Positions 23,463 through 32,842 of a stretch of 48,250 nucleotides of DNA are shown one piece after another. The translations under genes were made by a program, and so were the position numbers. The DNA comes from Spirochaetes bacterium ADurb.Bin215 (lineage in GTDB: Bacteria; Spirochaetota; Spirochaetia; Treponematales; Treponemataceae). The DNA lies in assembly GCA_002070025.1 (NCBI GenBank), contig MWCL01000013.1, positions 1 to 48,250 on the forward strand, read 5' to 3'. Position 1 is the first letter of the stretch; the number at the start of each line of letters is the position of its first letter. A model generated the notes under the pieces. That model had not been told where the DNA came from. It saw only the letters and a program-made list of their open reading frames with translations, and searched no databases.

Positions 23463-25062
23463 GCAGAAACTACACCGGAAAACGCTTTTTCCGTAATTTC
23501 TTCGCTCACCGGTCTGGATACCTTGTTCACGACCATGTACACCAGCGTCGAGAGCGGCAAGGCGGCGATGATGGGATCCACATGCTGGAGCGCGGGGAAC
23601 AGCGCCGGCTTGCCGAACAACAGGTTGCACAGACCAAGCGGAGCCGATTCTTTCGCATGCACAAAGAGCAGCCAGAACAGGGTAACGGTAACACCTGAAA
23701 TGAAACAGGAAACCGCAGCTGCGCGGCTCACCCGTTTGCTGTAGAGGGCTCCCACGTAGGACGGCAGGAAGGCCGACGCGCACAAACCGAAGAAAATGGC
23801 GGTTCCCGTCGCGATAATCGCGGTTCCCCCGGCATAGAACAACGGCAGAAAGTATGCGATCAGGGTAGAAAGAAGAATCCCGAACCCCATGGCGATGCGG
23901 TTAACCGCGACTGCGTTCCTGGACTTGAGCTTCAATCCCTTTTCCAGTACATCCCGGCCGATCGCTGTTCCCATGGTATGAAACTGTGAACTCAGGGTGG
24001 ACATCGCCGCGCTGAGCAGGGTCACAAAAAACAGGATGATGAACCAGGACGGAAGCGCCTGGTCTATGAACAGGGGAATGATGCTATCGGTTTTCTTGTC
24101 TCCGGCAATAAGGGCGATCTTCCCGACCGTTCGCATGAAGTATACATTGCACAGGGCGCCTACGGTGAAGGCCACACCGGTCATGACCGCGATAAACACG
24201 CCGCCGATGAGTACCGCACGGTTCAGCTCGTGACCGCTTTTTACCGTCATGAACCGGACTGTCAGCTGGGGTTGTGCGAGAACGCCGACGCCGACGCCGA
24301 GAACTATTGTCGAAACAAGCTGCCACCAGTAGGGTGAAAACAGCTTCGGCATGGCCGTCCACCCCTCTTGACCGTTCGCCCCGAAGACGCTTTTTGCCAC
24401 CGGAGCCATGTCGGTTAACGCCTGATGTGCGGCTCGGACACCACCGAGCTCGACATAGGTGAAAATGAGCAGGAAGAGTATGCCGAGGAACATGAGTGAG
24501 CCCTGGAACGCGTCCGCGTACATGACCCCTTTCAAACCGCCCATGACCACATAGAGCGCGACAACCGCCACAAAAAAGAGGAGCGCGACTTCGTAGTTTA
24601 TTTTGAGTGTCTGCGACACAAACTGCACACCACCGATAATGACCGATCCGGCATAGAGCGGCATGGCGACAAATATAAGAATTCCTCCGCCCAATTGCAG
24701 GAAACGCGAGTCATAGCGCTTCGCCAGCAGTTCCGGAAACGTATGCGCGTCAAGATTGTGGCCCATTTTCCGGGTACGCCGTCCGAAAAAGACAAACGCC
24801 AGAAAAATACCCACAAAGATATTCATGAAGGTTAACCAGATAACCCCCATGCCGTATACCGCGGCAGCGCCGCCGAAACCGATAATTGCCGAGGTTGATA
24901 TGAAGGTTGCCCCGTACGAAAGCGCCATCACCACCGGGTGAATCTTTCTTCCGGCAATGAGGTAATCAGTCGAGTTCTTTGTTTTTTAAACCCGATGAAT
25001 CCGAGAACCGCGGTAACCACCAAAAACAGCAGAACAATCATTGATAATGCTAACAGATTCAT
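23459..25062 (-). CDS. Sodium:solute symporter (SSS family), interrupted by a one-base frameshift
   Basis: Read as one gene it would encode about 534 residues with roughly 13 transmembrane helices. The first segment, from ATG 25062, runs MNLLALSMIVLLFLVVTAVL...GFKK and then falls out of frame in a run of six A (24987-24982 on the minus strand); it stops at 24928. Adding one A restores the expected TKNSTDYLIAGRKIHP, which joins the long frame VVMALSYGATFISTSAIIGFGG. The rest shows SSS features such as the Na-site serines in AAMSTLSSQFHTMGTA. The gene overlaps the stop of its small partner gene (ATGA). The break could be a real mutation, phase variation, ribosomal or transcriptional slippage, or a sequencing error. 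The substrate is unknown. Confidence 0.82.
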
Positions 25063-25244
25063 TGTATTCCGCCTTCGCCCATCTCGGGATCATTTTCTTC
25101 CCATGCCGCTTCCTCACGAATTTCTTCCTGAACGTTTTCGCGGTTCTTGTTCCAGTTGCGTATTCCGTACACCACGCAGAGCAGCATTGATCCGATTGTC
25201 AGAAGATATCCCAGGAATACCCAGACATCGCCAAAACCAAACAT
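25059..25244 (-). CDS. Small membrane partner of the sodium:solute symporter
   Basis: A 61-residue protein with one hydrophobic helix (VWVFLGYLLTIGSMLLCVVYGI), then NWN and a strongly acidic tail. This matches the small symporter-accessory proteins encoded just before SSS transporters. AAGGAGG precedes its ATG at close range. Its stop overlaps the symporter start as ATGA, so the two are coupled. Confidence 0.75.
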   Translation of the reverse strand: MFGFGDVWVFLGYLLTIGSMLLCVVYGIRNWNKNRENVQEEIREEAAWEENDPEMGEGGIQ

Positions 25245-25291
25245 CTTATTCCTCCTTGTTATCCACGGAGGATGCTCCGCGATAAATACCG

Positions 25292-25888
25292 TCAGTCAGA
25301 ACAGAAAAAAAAGAATTCCCATTCGCCCAGATAGGTTTCCCGGCAAATTTCCGGAGAGTTGCTTCCCGCAAGGGCATCGGTAAAATCGTTGCGTGTTTTT
25401 GCCAGAAGCCATGAAAGGAGGGAGCGTATGCGGGCGGGATCGAAGCGAATTTTCGAATAATCACACGATTCGAACAAGCGCAGGAAATAGTCGCCGAAAG
25501 CCGCTTCAACCCATTTCCGGTGAAGCGGGTCCGATATACGGGATGTTTTTACCAAAAAGGTGATTATCTCGGGATTAGCCAGGTAATAGTCAACAACTCT
25601 CAAGGCAATGTGTCTGGTGCGTTCAACCGGATCCGCGGGCATGCGCTGCCCCTCGTCATCCGAAATAATGAAATCATACATCGCACCGTACGAGTACTCC
25701 AGCAAGTAGCGGAAAAGATCTTCTTTTGAGGAAATGTATTCGTACAATCCGCCCTTGGATATGCCGGCGGCCTGGACAACCCCGTCAAGGGTTGCTTTCT
25801 CATAGCCCGACGCGGCGAACTCGCCGAGGGCCGCACGAATAATGCGCTCACGCTTTTCTTCAGAGAGATTGTGGAACGTATCTTTCAC
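25292..25888 (-). CDS. TetR-family transcriptional regulator
   Basis: A 198-residue repressor. The N-terminal DNA-binding domain (residues 10-55) reads RERIIRAALGEFAASGYEKA, then the helix-turn-helix VVQAAGISKGGLYEYISSKEDLF. The C-terminal ligand-binding half is all-helical and unassigned. The start is GTG 25888 with AGGA eight bases upstream; the nearby ATG is out of frame. A promoter (TTGACA 25956-25951, 16 bases, TACCAT 25934-25929) and an inverted repeat at 25904-25919 just upstream suggest autoregulation. The symporter pair lies directly downstream on the same strand and is a plausible target. Confidence 0.88.
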   Translation of the reverse strand: MKDTFHNLSEEKRERIIRAALGEFAASGYEKATLDGVVQAAGISKGGLYEYISSKEDLFRYLLEYSYGAMYDFIISDDEGQRMPADPVERTRHIALRVVDYYLANPEIITFLVKTSRISDPLHRKWVEAAFGDYFLRLFESCDYSKIRFDPARIRSLLSWLLAKTRNDFTDALAGSNSPEICRETYLGEWEFFFFCSD

Positions 25889-25903
25889 GGGATCATCCTG
25901 ATT

Positions 25904-25919
25904 CCGACCGGTCAGTCGG
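25904..25919. promoter_or_regulatory. Inverted repeat, candidate TetR operator
   Basis: CCGAC-N6-GTCGG lies between the predicted transcription start and the GTG of the TetR gene, where a bound repressor would block early elongation. Confidence 0.5.
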
Positions 25920-25928
25920 TTTTAAGCC

Positions 25929-25956
25929 ATGGTAATCCCGCTACCGCATCTGTCAA
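25929..25956 (-). promoter_or_regulatory. Promoter of the TetR gene
   Basis: Minus strand: TTGACA (25956-25951), 16-base spacer, TACCAT (25934-25929). It lies directly between dapB and the regulator. Confidence 0.5.
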
Positions 25957-25965
25957 GAAAAATGT

Positions 25966-26742
25966 TCAGGCAAGGATGTTGTTCACCGCGATTTTCTGGA
26001 TAAAGGCTTCGCGCATTATCTCTTCCATGGTGTAGAAACCGTTGTCCTTGTGCAGCAGGCTTCGCGCGGCGAAGAGTGCGCCCGCGCCGAACGCGCCGCG
26101 GGATATGACATCGTGAGCGATGCGGATTGTCTGGTTCTTCAGCCCAAAAACAACCTCGTGTTTGCCCACAATACCGCCCACGCGTATGGAATTGATGTGC
26201 TTTACGGGATCCAGTCCGAGCTTTTCCGCAATTTTAAGGGCGGAACCGGAGGTTTCCCGTTTTTCACGGAAATGCTCTTCGATAACCTCAATGTCCGCAT
26301 TGGGCACAATTTGTTGGAGGATTTGGGACGCAACCAGGAGAAAGTTGATCCCGAGCGTAATGTTGGCCGAATGAAGCACCGCCGTTTTTTGTGCCATTCC
26401 CTTCAAATGGAGCAATTCTTTTTTATCATAGTGGGAAATCGCCGAGACAATCCGGATACCGTAGTCCGCGGCGGCCGTATACTCATATAATCCGGTCTTG
26501 CAGGAAAAATCGATAATGACATCGACCGGGTTTTTCAAATAAAATTCCGGAGAGGCCGTCTCTTCCGCGCTGTAGAAGAATCCCTGCTTGCCATTGGGCA
26601 CGCCGAGAAAGTCACTGGCATATGCGTGATTGTCCTGTCCGGATTTTCTCACCACCCAGGCAAGCGTACAATCGGGATCATGTATTATTTCATCGGCAAC
26701 AACGCGGCCGGTACGACCAAAACCAAAAAGACCTACCTTCAA
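25966..26742 (-). CDS. dapB: 4-hydroxy-tetrahydrodipicolinate reductase
   Basis: A 258-residue NAD(P)H reductase of the lysine/diaminopimelate pathway. The Rossmann motif is VGLFGFGRTGRVVADEI. The catalytic segment EVIEEHFREKRETSGSALK keeps the histidine and lysine four residues apart and the SG(S/T)A tetrahydrodipicolinate-binding turn. I place the start at TTG 26742 because GGGGAGGA lies five bases upstream and the promoter -10 (26774-26769) lies downstream of the only upstream ATG (26790). The C-terminal IQKIAVNNILA is typical. Confidence 0.88.
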   Translation of the reverse strand: MKVGLFGFGRTGRVVADEIIHDPDCTLAWVVRKSGQDNHAYASDFLGVPNGKQGFFYSAEETASPEFYLKNPVDVIIDFSCKTGLYEYTAAADYGIRIVSAISHYDKKELLHLKGMAQKTAVLHSANITLGINFLLVASQILQQIVPNADIEVIEEHFREKRETSGSALKIAEKLGLDPVKHINSIRVGGIVGKHEVVFGLKNQTIRIAHDVISRGAFGAGALFAARSLLHKDNGFYTMEEIMREAFIQKIAVNNILA

Positions 26743-26768
26743 ACAATCCTCCCCATACTGGTACAATA

Positions 26769-26797
26769 AGAATACGGGCATCGACATCATGTGTCAA
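26769..26797 (-). promoter_or_regulatory. Promoter of dapB
   Basis: Minus strand: consensus -35 TTGACA (26797-26792), 17-base spacer, -10 TATTCT (26774-26769); predicted start near 26762. It rules out the longer reading frame beginning at 26790. Confidence 0.65.
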
Positions 26798-26853
26798 GAA
26801 ACAGCAAAAAAGTGGTATTTACAGAAATTATTGCACGTTTTTTCCCCATTATC

Positions 26854-26862
26854 TGTTATAGT
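26854..26862 (+). promoter_or_regulatory. Extended -10 promoter of the DHH-queH pair
   Basis: TGT-TATAGT, 24 bases before the DHH gene start. A -35-like TTGCAC at 26831-26836 is 20 bases away, too far to be convincing. Confidence 0.5.
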
Positions 26863-26885
26863 GAAGTACGGAGCATCGTTTTCAG

Positions 26886-28082
26886 ATGGAAGGACGCGCA
26901 ACGGAAACCGCGAAAACGGACACAACACGTAAAAAACAGAGTTTTTCCTCCATTGCGGAACGCAATCGCACCCTGGAACGTATTTTCGGATACTTGCAGA
27001 ACGGGGACGATTTTTTGTTATTGGGGCATGAACAGCCTGACGAGGATTGCATTTCTTCCCTCGTTGCCATGGCCCTTTTGATAAAGAAATTCGGTAAATC
27101 GGTAACGCTGTTCATTCGGGATCAAATACCCGCCCAACTTTCCTATCTGACCAATATCTGCTCCTACAACACCATCCCGCTGCTCCAGGAAGGATCTCCG
27201 CTGGAAAAAAAGCCGAAGATAATCTGTATTCTCGACACTCCAAAACCTGACATGATAGCCGCCGCACCGGAAATAGACCGATTTCTTCTGGATCCGGACA
27301 TACCGGTCATAGAAATTGATCATCATCTTTCAGCGGACGCCGAGTATGCCGGAACCCCGGGCCTCTGCCTCGTAAACCGTGCGTCCAGCACCTGTGAACT
27401 GATCGGCTTCATGTGCTGCAAGCTTGCCCGCCAGAGCGAACTTCTCGAGAAGTTCGGAATCCGGAACCTTTTTTCCCGGAATCTTGTTCTTGCCATGCTC
27501 ACCGGCATGATCGGCGACACGAAGTTCGGTTTGACCATGAAAACAAACCGGGACAAGTTTTTTTATTCCTTTTTCAGTACCAGATTTTCACACATCCTTC
27601 AGCAATCAGTGCACAAGAATAGCGGAAACTACGCCTCAATGACCGATATTTTCCAGTCCATAGAAAAACTTTCTCCGGACGAAAAAGATTTGCACCAGCG
27701 GCTCCTTGAGCGGGCCCATTATTCCGGCAGAACCGGCTATGTAATTCTCGATCGGGAAAGCTCCCGCGAGTTTCTCGATTCCGTGGAGTACAGTCTTTTC
27801 GTCAAGGTCATCAAATCCGTAACGGACTTTCTCTCGGAAAAATCGGGGACAGTCGGCATGACCGCATATTATGATCCGGACGACGTTTCTGATCTGATTC
27901 AGTTCCGTATCCGTACCGCACGAACGGTTTCCGGAATGGATTTGCGCTCCATTCTCAAGGATTTTTCCATATCAGACGGCGGCGGCCACCCGGGAGCAGT
28001 AGGTTTCAGAATTTCCCGGAAAGATCTCCCCGATCCCGGGCCCTTTGTCCGGGATATCCTGAGCAAACTGGAAGAACTGTAA
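26886..28082 (+). CDS. DHH-family phosphoesterase (NrnA-like)
   Basis: A 398-residue DHH/DHHA1 phosphoesterase. Motif I appears as LLGHEQPDEDCISS (about residue 45), motif III as EIDHHLSADAEYAG (about 150). The DHHA1 substrate-binding end is SDGGGHPGAVGFRIS (about 370). This domain order is that of nano-RNase/pAp-phosphatase proteins, and degradation of short RNAs or pAp is the inferred role. Compared with textbook NrnA, motif I has EQPDED where NPDGDA is usual, so the substrate may differ. GGAG lies 12 bases upstream. queH starts on its last base (TAATG). Confidence 0.8.
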   Translation: MEGRATETAKTDTTRKKQSFSSIAERNRTLERIFGYLQNGDDFLLLGHEQPDEDCISSLVAMALLIKKFGKSVTLFIRDQIPAQLSYLTNICSYNTIPLLQEGSPLEKKPKIICILDTPKPDMIAAAPEIDRFLLDPDIPVIEIDHHLSADAEYAGTPGLCLVNRASSTCELIGFMCCKLARQSELLEKFGIRNLFSRNLVLAMLTGMIGDTKFGLTMKTNRDKFFYSFFSTRFSHILQQSVHKNSGNYASMTDIFQSIEKLSPDEKDLHQRLLERAHYSGRTGYVILDRESSREFLDSVEYSLFVKVIKSVTDFLSEKSGTVGMTAYYDPDDVSDLIQFRIRTARTVSGMDLRSILKDFSISDGGGHPGAVGFRISRKDLPDPGPFVRDILSKLEEL

Positions 28083-28741
28083 TGTCGAACACACCGGTGA
28101 GGAATTACACTACGCTCATGGACCGCTGTATTGCGAAAGCCGACGAGGAAACGGCGCAAACCGGAACACCTCCGGCACTACTCCTCCATTCCTGTTGTGC
28201 GCCCTGCAGCACCAGCGTTATAGCCGCACTTTCCCCGCATTTCACCATAACCGTATTGTACTATAATCCCAATATCGATCTGCCGGAGGAATATCACCAC
28301 CGCGCGGACGAACAACGGAAATTACTGGAAAAACTTGCAACACCCAATCCGGTTCGCTATCTGGAAGGGGAATACCTGCCGGGAGAATTTCTCGAAATGG
28401 CGGTTCCCTACGCCGGCGAACGGGAAGGCGGCATCCGCTGTACAAAATGCTATACCATGCGCCTGGAGAAAACGGCAAAAACCGCCGCGGAACTCGGTAT
28501 TTCCCGGTTTTGTTCGACCCTTTCGGTAAGCCCGCTCAAGGATGCCGACCGCATCAACTCAATTGGGGACGCTATGGGCAAGCAATACGGAGTTTCATGG
28601 CTCTGGTCCAACTTCAAGAAACGCGACGGGTACCGCAAATCCGTGGAAATGAGCCGGGAATACGGTCTATACCGACAGGATTATTGCGGCTGCTCCTTTT
28701 CCCGTGCCACCGGGGGAATTCTGCTTGTAGAACCGGACTGA
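28082..28741 (+). CDS. queH: Epoxyqueuosine reductase QueH
   Basis: A 219-residue enzyme of the DUF208 family that makes queuosine in tRNA wobble positions from epoxyqueuosine, replacing QueG. The paired cysteines HSCCAPCS (about residue 38), the central RCTKCY and the C-terminal YRQDYCGCSFS, which together bind the iron-sulfur cluster and a second metal, are all intact. It starts on the last base of the DHH gene, so the two are co-translated. The gene ends about 50 bases before dnaE. Confidence 0.92.
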   Translation: MSNTPVRNYTTLMDRCIAKADEETAQTGTPPALLLHSCCAPCSTSVIAALSPHFTITVLYYNPNIDLPEEYHHRADEQRKLLEKLATPNPVRYLEGEYLPGEFLEMAVPYAGEREGGIRCTKCYTMRLEKTAKTAAELGISRFCSTLSVSPLKDADRINSIGDAMGKQYGVSWLWSNFKKRDGYRKSVEMSREYGLYRQDYCGCSFSRATGGILLVEPD

Positions 28742-28776
28742 GCACGCATCCCTGACTACCCTCCTTCACCGGAGTA

Positions 28777-28785
28777 TGCTACAAT
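28777..28785 (+). promoter_or_regulatory. Extended -10 promoter of dnaE, predicting a leaderless mRNA
   Basis: TGC-TACAAT ends seven bases before the dnaE ATG (28793). No Shine-Dalgarno sequence lies in the interval, so the transcript should begin at or one base before the start codon. Confidence 0.6.
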
Positions 28786-28792
28786 ATCGTCC

Positions 28793-31700
28793 ATGCAGGA
28801 TTTCGTTCATCTTCACGTCCATACGGACTTTTCACTGCTTGACGGTGCCTCGTCGTACAAGAAAATGATCGCCCGCGCCGTGGAACTTGGTCACAAGGCA
28901 CTGGCCATAACCGACCACGGAAACATGTTCGGCGTACTCCGGTTTTATCAGGAATGCGTAAAAGCGGGCATAAAACCCCTTATCGGCAGCGAATTCTATG
29001 TCGCGCCCGGCGATCGCCGTGAACGGGCGGAATCGGCAGCCGGAATCAAGTATTACCATCTGATACTCATCGCCAAAAACGCGCAAGGATACGAGAATCT
29101 CAAAATCCTGTCTTCCCTCTCGTTTACCGAGGGCATGTACTACAAGCCCCGGATCGACGAAGAACTGCTTGCACGCCACCACGAGGGCATCATCTGTCTT
29201 TCTGCCTGTCTCGCCGGTGAACTGCCCGTGCTTCTTCTCGCGGGAAAGATCGCCGAAGCGGAAGAGACCGCCCGACGGTACCGGGCATGGTTTGGCGACG
29301 ACTACTATATTGAACTCCAGGACCACGGTATAGAGGAACAAAAGAAAGTCGCGCCCCTGCTCATTGCACTCGCGCGACGGCTCGGCATTCCCATGGTTGT
29401 TACCAACGACGCGCACTATTCGGAAAAACGGGACCATGTTGCCCAGGATATCCTCTTGTGCGTAGGAACCAAGAAAACCCGTAACGACCCCAACCGTATG
29501 CGGTTCGAGGGAGCGGAATTTTATCTCAAGACCGCCGATGAAATGGCCGCGCTTTTCCCCGAGTATCCCGAGATGATTTCCAACACCGTCCGTATCGCGG
29601 AATCCTGCAATCTTGAAATTCCCCAGCCGGGACCGCTTCTTCCCGAGTACGCGATTCCGCCGGAATTCCCGACCAAAGAAGACTACTTCCGCCACCTTGT
29701 CATGGCAGGGCTCAAGGACCGCTATACCGATGTAACCGACGACCTGCTCAAACGCGCGGAATATGAGCTCGACATCATCATAAAGATGGACTTCGTGGGA
29801 TACTTTCTCATCGTGTGGGACTTTATCGCCTGGGCGAAAGAGCATGACATTCCCGTTGGACCCGGCCGCGGTTCCGGAGCGGGCTCGATTGTCGCGTATG
29901 CGTTGCGTATTACCGACATTGAACCGCTGCGCTACGGTCTGCTCTTTGAACGATTCCTGAATCCGGAACGCGTCTCCATGCCGGACTTCGATATCGACTT
30001 CTGTTTCGAACGTCGTCAGGAAGTTATCGAATACGTGCGCGAAAAATACGGCGATGACCGTGTCGCCTACATCATAACCTTCGGAACGCTCAAACCCAAG
30101 GCCGCCATTAAAGACGTTGCCCGCGTTCTGGATATACCCCTGCCCGACGTAAACCGCATTACCAAACTCATTCCGGGCGATCCCAAAACAAAGATGAAGG
30201 ACGCATTCGAGGCGAACCCGAAGATTCAGGGTTCCGGTCAGCTCGCTCCCCTGAAAGACGATCCCCGTTTCAACGAGCTGTTTGAAATCGCAACCGCACT
30301 TGAAGGGGCAAATCGCAACACAAGCCTTCATGCCGCGGGAATCGTTATCGGCAAGACAAAGCTCACGGACTATGTTCCCCTTTACAAGGATTCCAAAACC
30401 GGCAAGATAGCCACTCAGTTTACGATGGACCTCATTGAACAATGCGGACTTGTAAAGATGGACTTTCTCGGGCTCAAGACCCTCACCCTCATACGCCGGA
30501 CCGAAAACCTTATCCGCAAGCGGGGCGGGAAGCTTGCCGATTTTACCATTGAAAGCATCGATGAAGCCGATCCGCTCACCTTCCGCATGCTCGGCGAGGG
30601 AAAGAGCGCGGCGGTATTCCAGTTTGAAAGCCAGGGAATGCAGAACATTCTCAAACGGGCCAAACCGGACAAGATAGAAGACCTCATCGCGTTGAACGCG
30701 CTGTACCGTCCCGGACCCATGGCCTATATCGACAATTTCATCGAATCGAAATTCGATCCTTCCAAGATACAGTACCCCGATCCCTGCCTCAAAGACATTC
30801 TTGAAGAAACCTACGGGGTTATCGTCTACCAGGAACAGGTTATGCAGGTTGCCCAGCGTATCGCGGGGTACAGTCTCGGTCAGGCGGACCTCCTGCGCCG
30901 CGCCATGGGAAAGAAAAAACAGGAAGTCATGGAAAAGGAGAAGGTAAACTTCCGCGACGGCGCGGTTAAAAAGGGGTTCTCCGCAGCGGACGCCGACCGC
31001 ATCTTCGAAATCCTTATTCCTTTTGCCGGGTACGGATTCAACAAGAGCCACGCCGCGGCCTATTCGGTACTTGCGTACCAGACCGCCTGGCTCAAGGCGA
31101 ACTTTCCCGCCGAGTTTATCGCGGCCAACCTTACCAATGAAATTTCCTCGGTAGACAAGCTTCCCGAGTATATCGACGAAAGCCGCAAGATGGGGCTCGT
31201 AATTGATCCTCCGGACGTAAACCGTTCGGAAGCCCTCTTCACGGTCGTTGACGGCAAAATAGTGTACGGCCTGCTTGGCATCAAGGGTCTCGGTGAACAA
31301 GCCGCCGAGATGATTGTGCAGGAGCGGGAAGAAAACGGTCCCTACAGTTCGTTCCTGGACTTCCTTGACCGCGTGGATTTGCGTACCGTGAACAAACGGG
31401 CGCTTGAAGTGCTTATCCAGACCGGATCGTTCGACAACCTTGGACAATTCCGTTCCACCCTGCTTACCAATCTTGAACGCGCCATGGAACATGCAGCGGC
31501 AAAAAAAGACGCGACCAAATTCGGTCAGGTGAGTCTCTTTGAAGATTCCGGCGTCCAGGAATTTGTCGAGTTTGTCTTCGATGATTTGCCGGACTGGCCG
31601 AAACAGGAAAAACTCCGCACAGAAAAGGATCTGCTCGGGTTCTACATATCAGGACACCCCCTGGACGACTATCGGAAATCATTCGAACGCGCGACAACGC

Positions 31701-32230
31701 TCGATCTCGCGCACATCGACCGTGCCCGGGAGGAGAAGCTCTACACCGTCGTTGGCATGATCCGGTCGGTCCGGCCGTATCAGACCAAGGCGGGCAAATG
31801 GATGGGATTCGGTTCGTTTGAAGACTTTAACGGTACAATCGATCTGACATTCTTCCCGTCAGTCTGGGAAAAATGCCGGGAAAAAGCCCTCCCCGATACC
31901 GTGTGGGGAATAACCGGCAAGGTTGATTTCTCGCGGGAAAATCCCGGTTTTCTTGTGGAACAACTCATTGACCCTGACGAACTTGAAGAGAAATCCGTCC
32001 GCGAGGTGCATATCGAACTTGATCCGGTAGCCCAGGATGAAAAAGATATTTCCCGGCTCAGGGATTTTCTGTTTGAATCTTCCGGGAATTGTTCAGTATA
32101 TTTGCATCTGGAGACACCGAAGCGCATGTACACCGTCAAGGCGGCCACCCAGATACAGGTTGCCCCCGATGATGATTTCATGAGCCGTGTGGCCGACATT
32201 CCCTGTGTTCTACAGGCGTGGAAAGAATAA
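28793..32230 (+). CDS. dnaE: DNA polymerase III alpha subunit
   Basis: The 1145-residue replicative polymerase of the DnaE1 class. An N-terminal PHP domain (1-280) keeps metal-binding residues in HLHVHTDFSLLDGA and ITDHGNM. The C-family polymerase domain follows, with catalytic aspartates in MPDFDIDFCFERR (about residues 396-408) and the nucleotide-binding GPGRGSGAGSIVAYAL just before. A helix-hairpin-helix region and an OB fold (about 980-1060, TVVGMIRSVRPYQTK) come next. Length and order are normal. A leaderless transcript is predicted. It heads a dnaE-yggT-recG string with 6- and 0-base gaps. Confidence 0.96.
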   Translation: MQDFVHLHVHTDFSLLDGASSYKKMIARAVELGHKALAITDHGNMFGVLRFYQECVKAGIKPLIGSEFYVAPGDRRERAESAAGIKYYHLILIAKNAQGYENLKILSSLSFTEGMYYKPRIDEELLARHHEGIICLSACLAGELPVLLLAGKIAEAEETARRYRAWFGDDYYIELQDHGIEEQKKVAPLLIALARRLGIPMVVTNDAHYSEKRDHVAQDILLCVGTKKTRNDPNRMRFEGAEFYLKTADEMAALFPEYPEMISNTVRIAESCNLEIPQPGPLLPEYAIPPEFPTKEDYFRHLVMAGLKDRYTDVTDDLLKRAEYELDIIIKMDFVGYFLIVWDFIAWAKEHDIPVGPGRGSGAGSIVAYALRITDIEPLRYGLLFERFLNPERVSMPDFDIDFCFERRQEVIEYVREKYGDDRVAYIITFGTLKPKAAIKDVARVLDIPLPDVNRITKLIPGDPKTKMKDAFEANPKIQGSGQLAPLKDDPRFNELFEIATALEGANRNTSLHAAGIVIGKTKLTDYVPLYKDSKTGKIATQFTMDLIEQCGLVKMDFLGLKTLTLIRRTENLIRKRGGKLADFTIESIDEADPLTFRMLGEGKSAAVFQFESQGMQNILKRAKPDKIEDLIALNALYRPGPMAYIDNFIESKFDPSKIQYPDPCLKDILEETYGVIVYQEQVMQVAQRIAGYSLGQADLLRRAMGKKKQEVMEKEKVNFRDGAVKKGFSAADADRIFEILIPFAGYGFNKSHAAAYSVLAYQTAWLKANFPAEFIAANLTNEISSVDKLPEYIDESRKMGLVIDPPDVNRSEALFTVVDGKIVYGLLGIKGLGEQAAEMIVQEREENGPYSSFLDFLDRVDLRTVNKRALEVLIQTGSFDNLGQFRSTLLTNLERAMEHAAAKKDATKFGQVSLFEDSGVQEFVEFVFDDLPDWPKQEKLRTEKDLLGFYISGHPLDDYRKSFERATTLDLAHIDRAREEKLYTVVGMIRSVRPYQTKAGKWMGFGSFEDFNGTIDLTFFPSVWEKCREKALPDTVWGITGKVDFSRENPGFLVEQLIDPDELEEKSVREVHIELDPVAQDEKDISRLRDFLFESSGNCSVYLHLETPKRMYTVKAATQIQVAPDDDFMSRVADIPCVLQAWKE

Positions 32231-32236
32231 GGAAGG

Positions 32237-32842
32237 ATGATGATTCAGTCGATTTTTTATACCCTAAGTACAGTGGCCTCCGTTTTTTCCCTTATCTGTC
32301 TTGTAAGGATTGTACTGACCTGGGCACCAAATCTTGAGTACAGCGCGGTGGGACGGTTCCTTGCACGATTATGCGATCCCTACCTGAACTGGTTCCGTCG
32401 CTTCTCCTTTACCCGGATAGGACCGGCGGATTTTTCTCCCATCCTTGCCCTGGGAACACTTTCCGTGGCTACAATGGTATTGAGCAGTATCGCCGCAACC
32501 GGCAGGATTTCCCTTCTGGTTGTTGCGTTTGCCCTGTTCCAGGTTATCTGGTCATTCGTCTCGTTTATATTGAGCATTCTGGTCATTTTCCTGTTTATAC
32601 GTCTTATCTATGACCTTGTTAACCGTTATGGATACAGCCCGTTCTGGACCATGTTGGACCGATTCCTGAATCCGGTCATATCCCGGGTTTCAGGCTTTTT
32701 TTCCTACGTTTTCTCCAGAACAAAGCCCTTCAGATACCGGGTTTCCCTCCTGCTCACCCTTCTCACCGTTCTGGCGCTCCGTATCGCCCTCTCGTTCGGT
32801 GTCGGGTATCTCTATTCCCTGGTCATGACACAACCGGTGTAG
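32237..32842 (+). CDS. YggT-family membrane protein, two repeats
   Basis: A 201-residue integral membrane protein with two YggT units: residues 1-100 (FSLICLVRIVLTWAPNLEYSAVGRFLARLCDPYLNWFRRF) give the hallmark short helix after the first transmembrane segment, and residues 105-200 repeat the arrangement with LIYDLVNRYGYSPFWTMLDRFLNPVI. YggT proteins have been linked to cell shape, division or osmotic response, but the function is not settled. AAGGA lies directly upstream. It sits between dnaE and recG with almost no spacing. Confidence 0.8.
   Translation: MMIQSIFYTLSTVASVFSLICLVRIVLTWAPNLEYSAVGRFLARLCDPYLNWFRRFSFTRIGPADFSPILALGTLSVATMVLSSIAATGRISLLVVAFALFQVIWSFVSFILSILVIFLFIRLIYDLVNRYGYSPFWTMLDRFLNPVISRVSGFFSYVFSRTKPFRYRVSLLLTLLTVLALRIALSFGVGYLYSLVMTQPV

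Noticed and set aside
26790-26790. Upstream ATG as start of dapB
   Set aside because: It lies within the spacer of a consensus promoter and lacks a ribosome-binding site; TTG 26742 has both in place.
28832-31492. Open frame of 886 codons antisense to dnaE
   Set aside because: It mirrors the codon bias of dnaE, has no promoter, ribosome-binding site or recognisable domain, and the sense gene is unambiguous.
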